From: Bacteroidales bacterium
GTDB taxonomy: Bacteria > Bacteroidota > Bacteroidia > Bacteroidales > UBA7960
Length of the DNA: 41,185 nucleotides
Assembly: GCA_007123065.1 (NCBI GenBank)
Contig: SKSI01000099.1
Span: 1 to 41,185, forward strand
Reading direction: 5' to 3'
The notes under the pieces are model-generated. The model was given only the letters and a program-made list of their open reading frames with translations, ran no database searches and was not told the DNA's origin. How positions within the stretch are numbered: position 1 is the first letter of the stretch; every line of letters starts with the position of its first letter. Position numbers and translations under genes: made by a program. This document shows, piece by piece, positions 40,485-41,185 of the stretch.

Positions 40485-40945
40485 GCATAAGGGTTCTGAG
40501 AAGGCTTGTATTCCAAAAATGTTCCGTCAGATTGCAGAACGATAACCTTCACCGCCTTGGATGGTATTATTTCATTCCGTTTTTCATATTCAGTTGTCGA
40601 TTTGTGTTTAGAAATAGCTGAAGATCTGTTTTCTTCAATCAACTCCTCGCTTTTAAAATCAACATCATGCCCTTTATTATCCTCCTGATTTGGATTTTCG
40701 ATATCCTCCTTCATGGTATCAAATAGAGAATACTCGCCTGATTTAAAAAAACCCTTACCTAAAACCAACCAATCAACAGGAATATCAGGAAAAGCATCCA
40801 AAATTTTTTGTATAACCTCCAAACTTGGCTTATTGCGTTCGGAAAGAATGTGAGATATCGTAGATCTAGGTACGCCAATGCGATCTGCAAAACGTGAAGG
40901 AGAAATTCCTTTCTCTTCAATTATACGCCTGATCCGTGAAACCAT
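40481..40945 (-). CDS. XRE-family transcriptional regulator
   Basis: A 154-aa protein with an N-terminal helix-turn-helix of the Cro/CI type (RIRRIIEEKGISPSRFADRI, VPRSTISHILSERNKPSLEV) and LDAFPDIPVDWLVLGKG, a common ending of this domain. Residues 70-125 are a polar acidic linker; the tail KAVKVIVLQSDGTFLEYKPS looks like a short beta hairpin. No peptidase or ligand domain is seen. A 16-bp dyad lies 18 bp upstream of its ATG and may be its operator. No phage genes are nearby. Confidence 0.9.
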   Translation of the reverse strand: MVSRIRRIIEEKGISPSRFADRIGVPRSTISHILSERNKPSLEVIQKILDAFPDIPVDWLVLGKGFFKSGEYSLFDTMKEDIENPNQEDNKGHDVDFKSEELIEENRSSAISKHKSTTEYEKRNEIIPSKAVKVIVLQSDGTFLEYKPSQNPYA

Positions 40946-40962
40946 TTTTATTTTTTTGAGAA

Positions 40963-40978
40963 TTTACATATGTGTAAA
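40963..40978 (-). promoter_or_regulatory. Candidate operator of the XRE regulator
   Basis: TTTACATATGTGTAAA has perfect 6-base arms (TTTACA/TGTAAA) around TATG and lies 18 bp upstream of the XRE ATG. A related sequence TTTACATTTGTATA occurs at 41030-41043. Short dyads at this distance are typical of autoregulating Cro/CI-type repressors. Confidence 0.4.
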
Positions 40979-41185
40979 GGTAAAAAATATATTGCATAAA
41001 CAATTTTAAAAACAACCAAAAGTTTACTATTTACATTTGTATACTATTGTTTTATTTAAATTATTACTTTAATTATTATATATATTATTCTCTATTATGG
41101 TATTTTATATTATTTTTTGATACTCAGGATCAGAAAACCAATAAAACACGATTTATTTAAATAAATAGTTTAGTTATAATTCATA
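40979..41185. other. AT-rich noncoding edge region
   Basis: About 200 bp of very AT-rich sequence to the right edge, with many A/T runs and one plus-strand TACATTTG (41032-41039) that matches the -7 consensus. I see no ORF, RNA gene or terminator. A gene transcribed rightward may begin beyond the window. Confidence 0.6.

Overview
The window looks like a chromosomal segment from an anaerobic member of the Bacteroidota (Bacteroidales/Marinilabiliales-like). The signs are a 1,094-aa SecA with the enlarged N-terminal ATPase region seen in that phylum, a DUF2795 protein, several FKBP lipoproteins next to a DHH phosphoesterase, dnaA beside a low-molecular-weight phosphatase gene, and repeated matches to the Bacteroidota -7 promoter motif TAnnTTTG. 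No rRNA, tRNA, IS element, prophage or CRISPR array is visible. Species cannot be named from what is seen.

Layout. 1-6.7 kb (minus strand): the N-terminal part of an acidic protein with 45-bp tandem repeats at the left edge, then a methionine gamma-lyase-type enzyme, a CoA-binding protein, an OsmC-like protein, a thioesterase, secA and a DUF2795 gene. 6.8-11.1 kb (plus): smpB, a CtpA-type protease, a class IV aminotransferase and a TPR/SPOR protein. 11.1-24.5 kb (minus): fourteen closely spaced genes forming an [FeFe]-hydrogenase locus. In transcription order these are hydC, hydB, hydA, a hydrogenase-like histidine kinase, a single-domain response regulator, a REC-histidine kinase, rex, a divergent ribF, a metallo-beta-lactamase-fold gene, hydG, two tandem TM1266-family genes, an Rrf2 regulator and a ZIP metal transporter. 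24.8-28.2 kb (plus, divergent): a small [2Fe-2S] ferredoxin, a second hydrogenase-like protein with a PAS domain, and a SpoIIE-type phosphatase. 28.3-35.7 kb (plus): ribD, an IMPACT-family gene, a split 5'-nucleotidase pair, dnaA, a protein tyrosine phosphatase, a threonine dehydratase-like enzyme and an RsmI-like methyltransferase. 35.7-39.9 kb (minus): lgt, three FKBP lipoproteins and nrnA. 39.9 kb to the end: ndk, an XRE regulator and AT-rich noncoding DNA.

How it fits together. HydA, HydB and HydC have the composition of a trimeric, probably electron-bifurcating or NAD-coupled, [FeFe]-hydrogenase. HydG makes the Fe(CO)2(CN) synthon of its H-cluster; HydE and HydF are not in the window. 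Around this enzyme sits an unusually dense set of likely sensors: two hydrogenase-derived proteins (one fused to a histidine kinase, one feeding a PP2C-type phosphatase), two receiver proteins, the NADH/NAD+ sensor Rex, two TM1266-family proteins and an Fe-S-type Rrf2 regulator. An 18-bp Rex-like operator lies just upstream of hydC. The main surprise is that the second hydrogenase-like protein keeps the fold and flanking Fe-S motifs but has lost one of the four cysteines that hold the H-cluster and one ferredoxin cysteine. It may therefore be a repurposed, non-catalytic redox or ligand sensor. All assignments come from reading motifs and context; no database search was possible.
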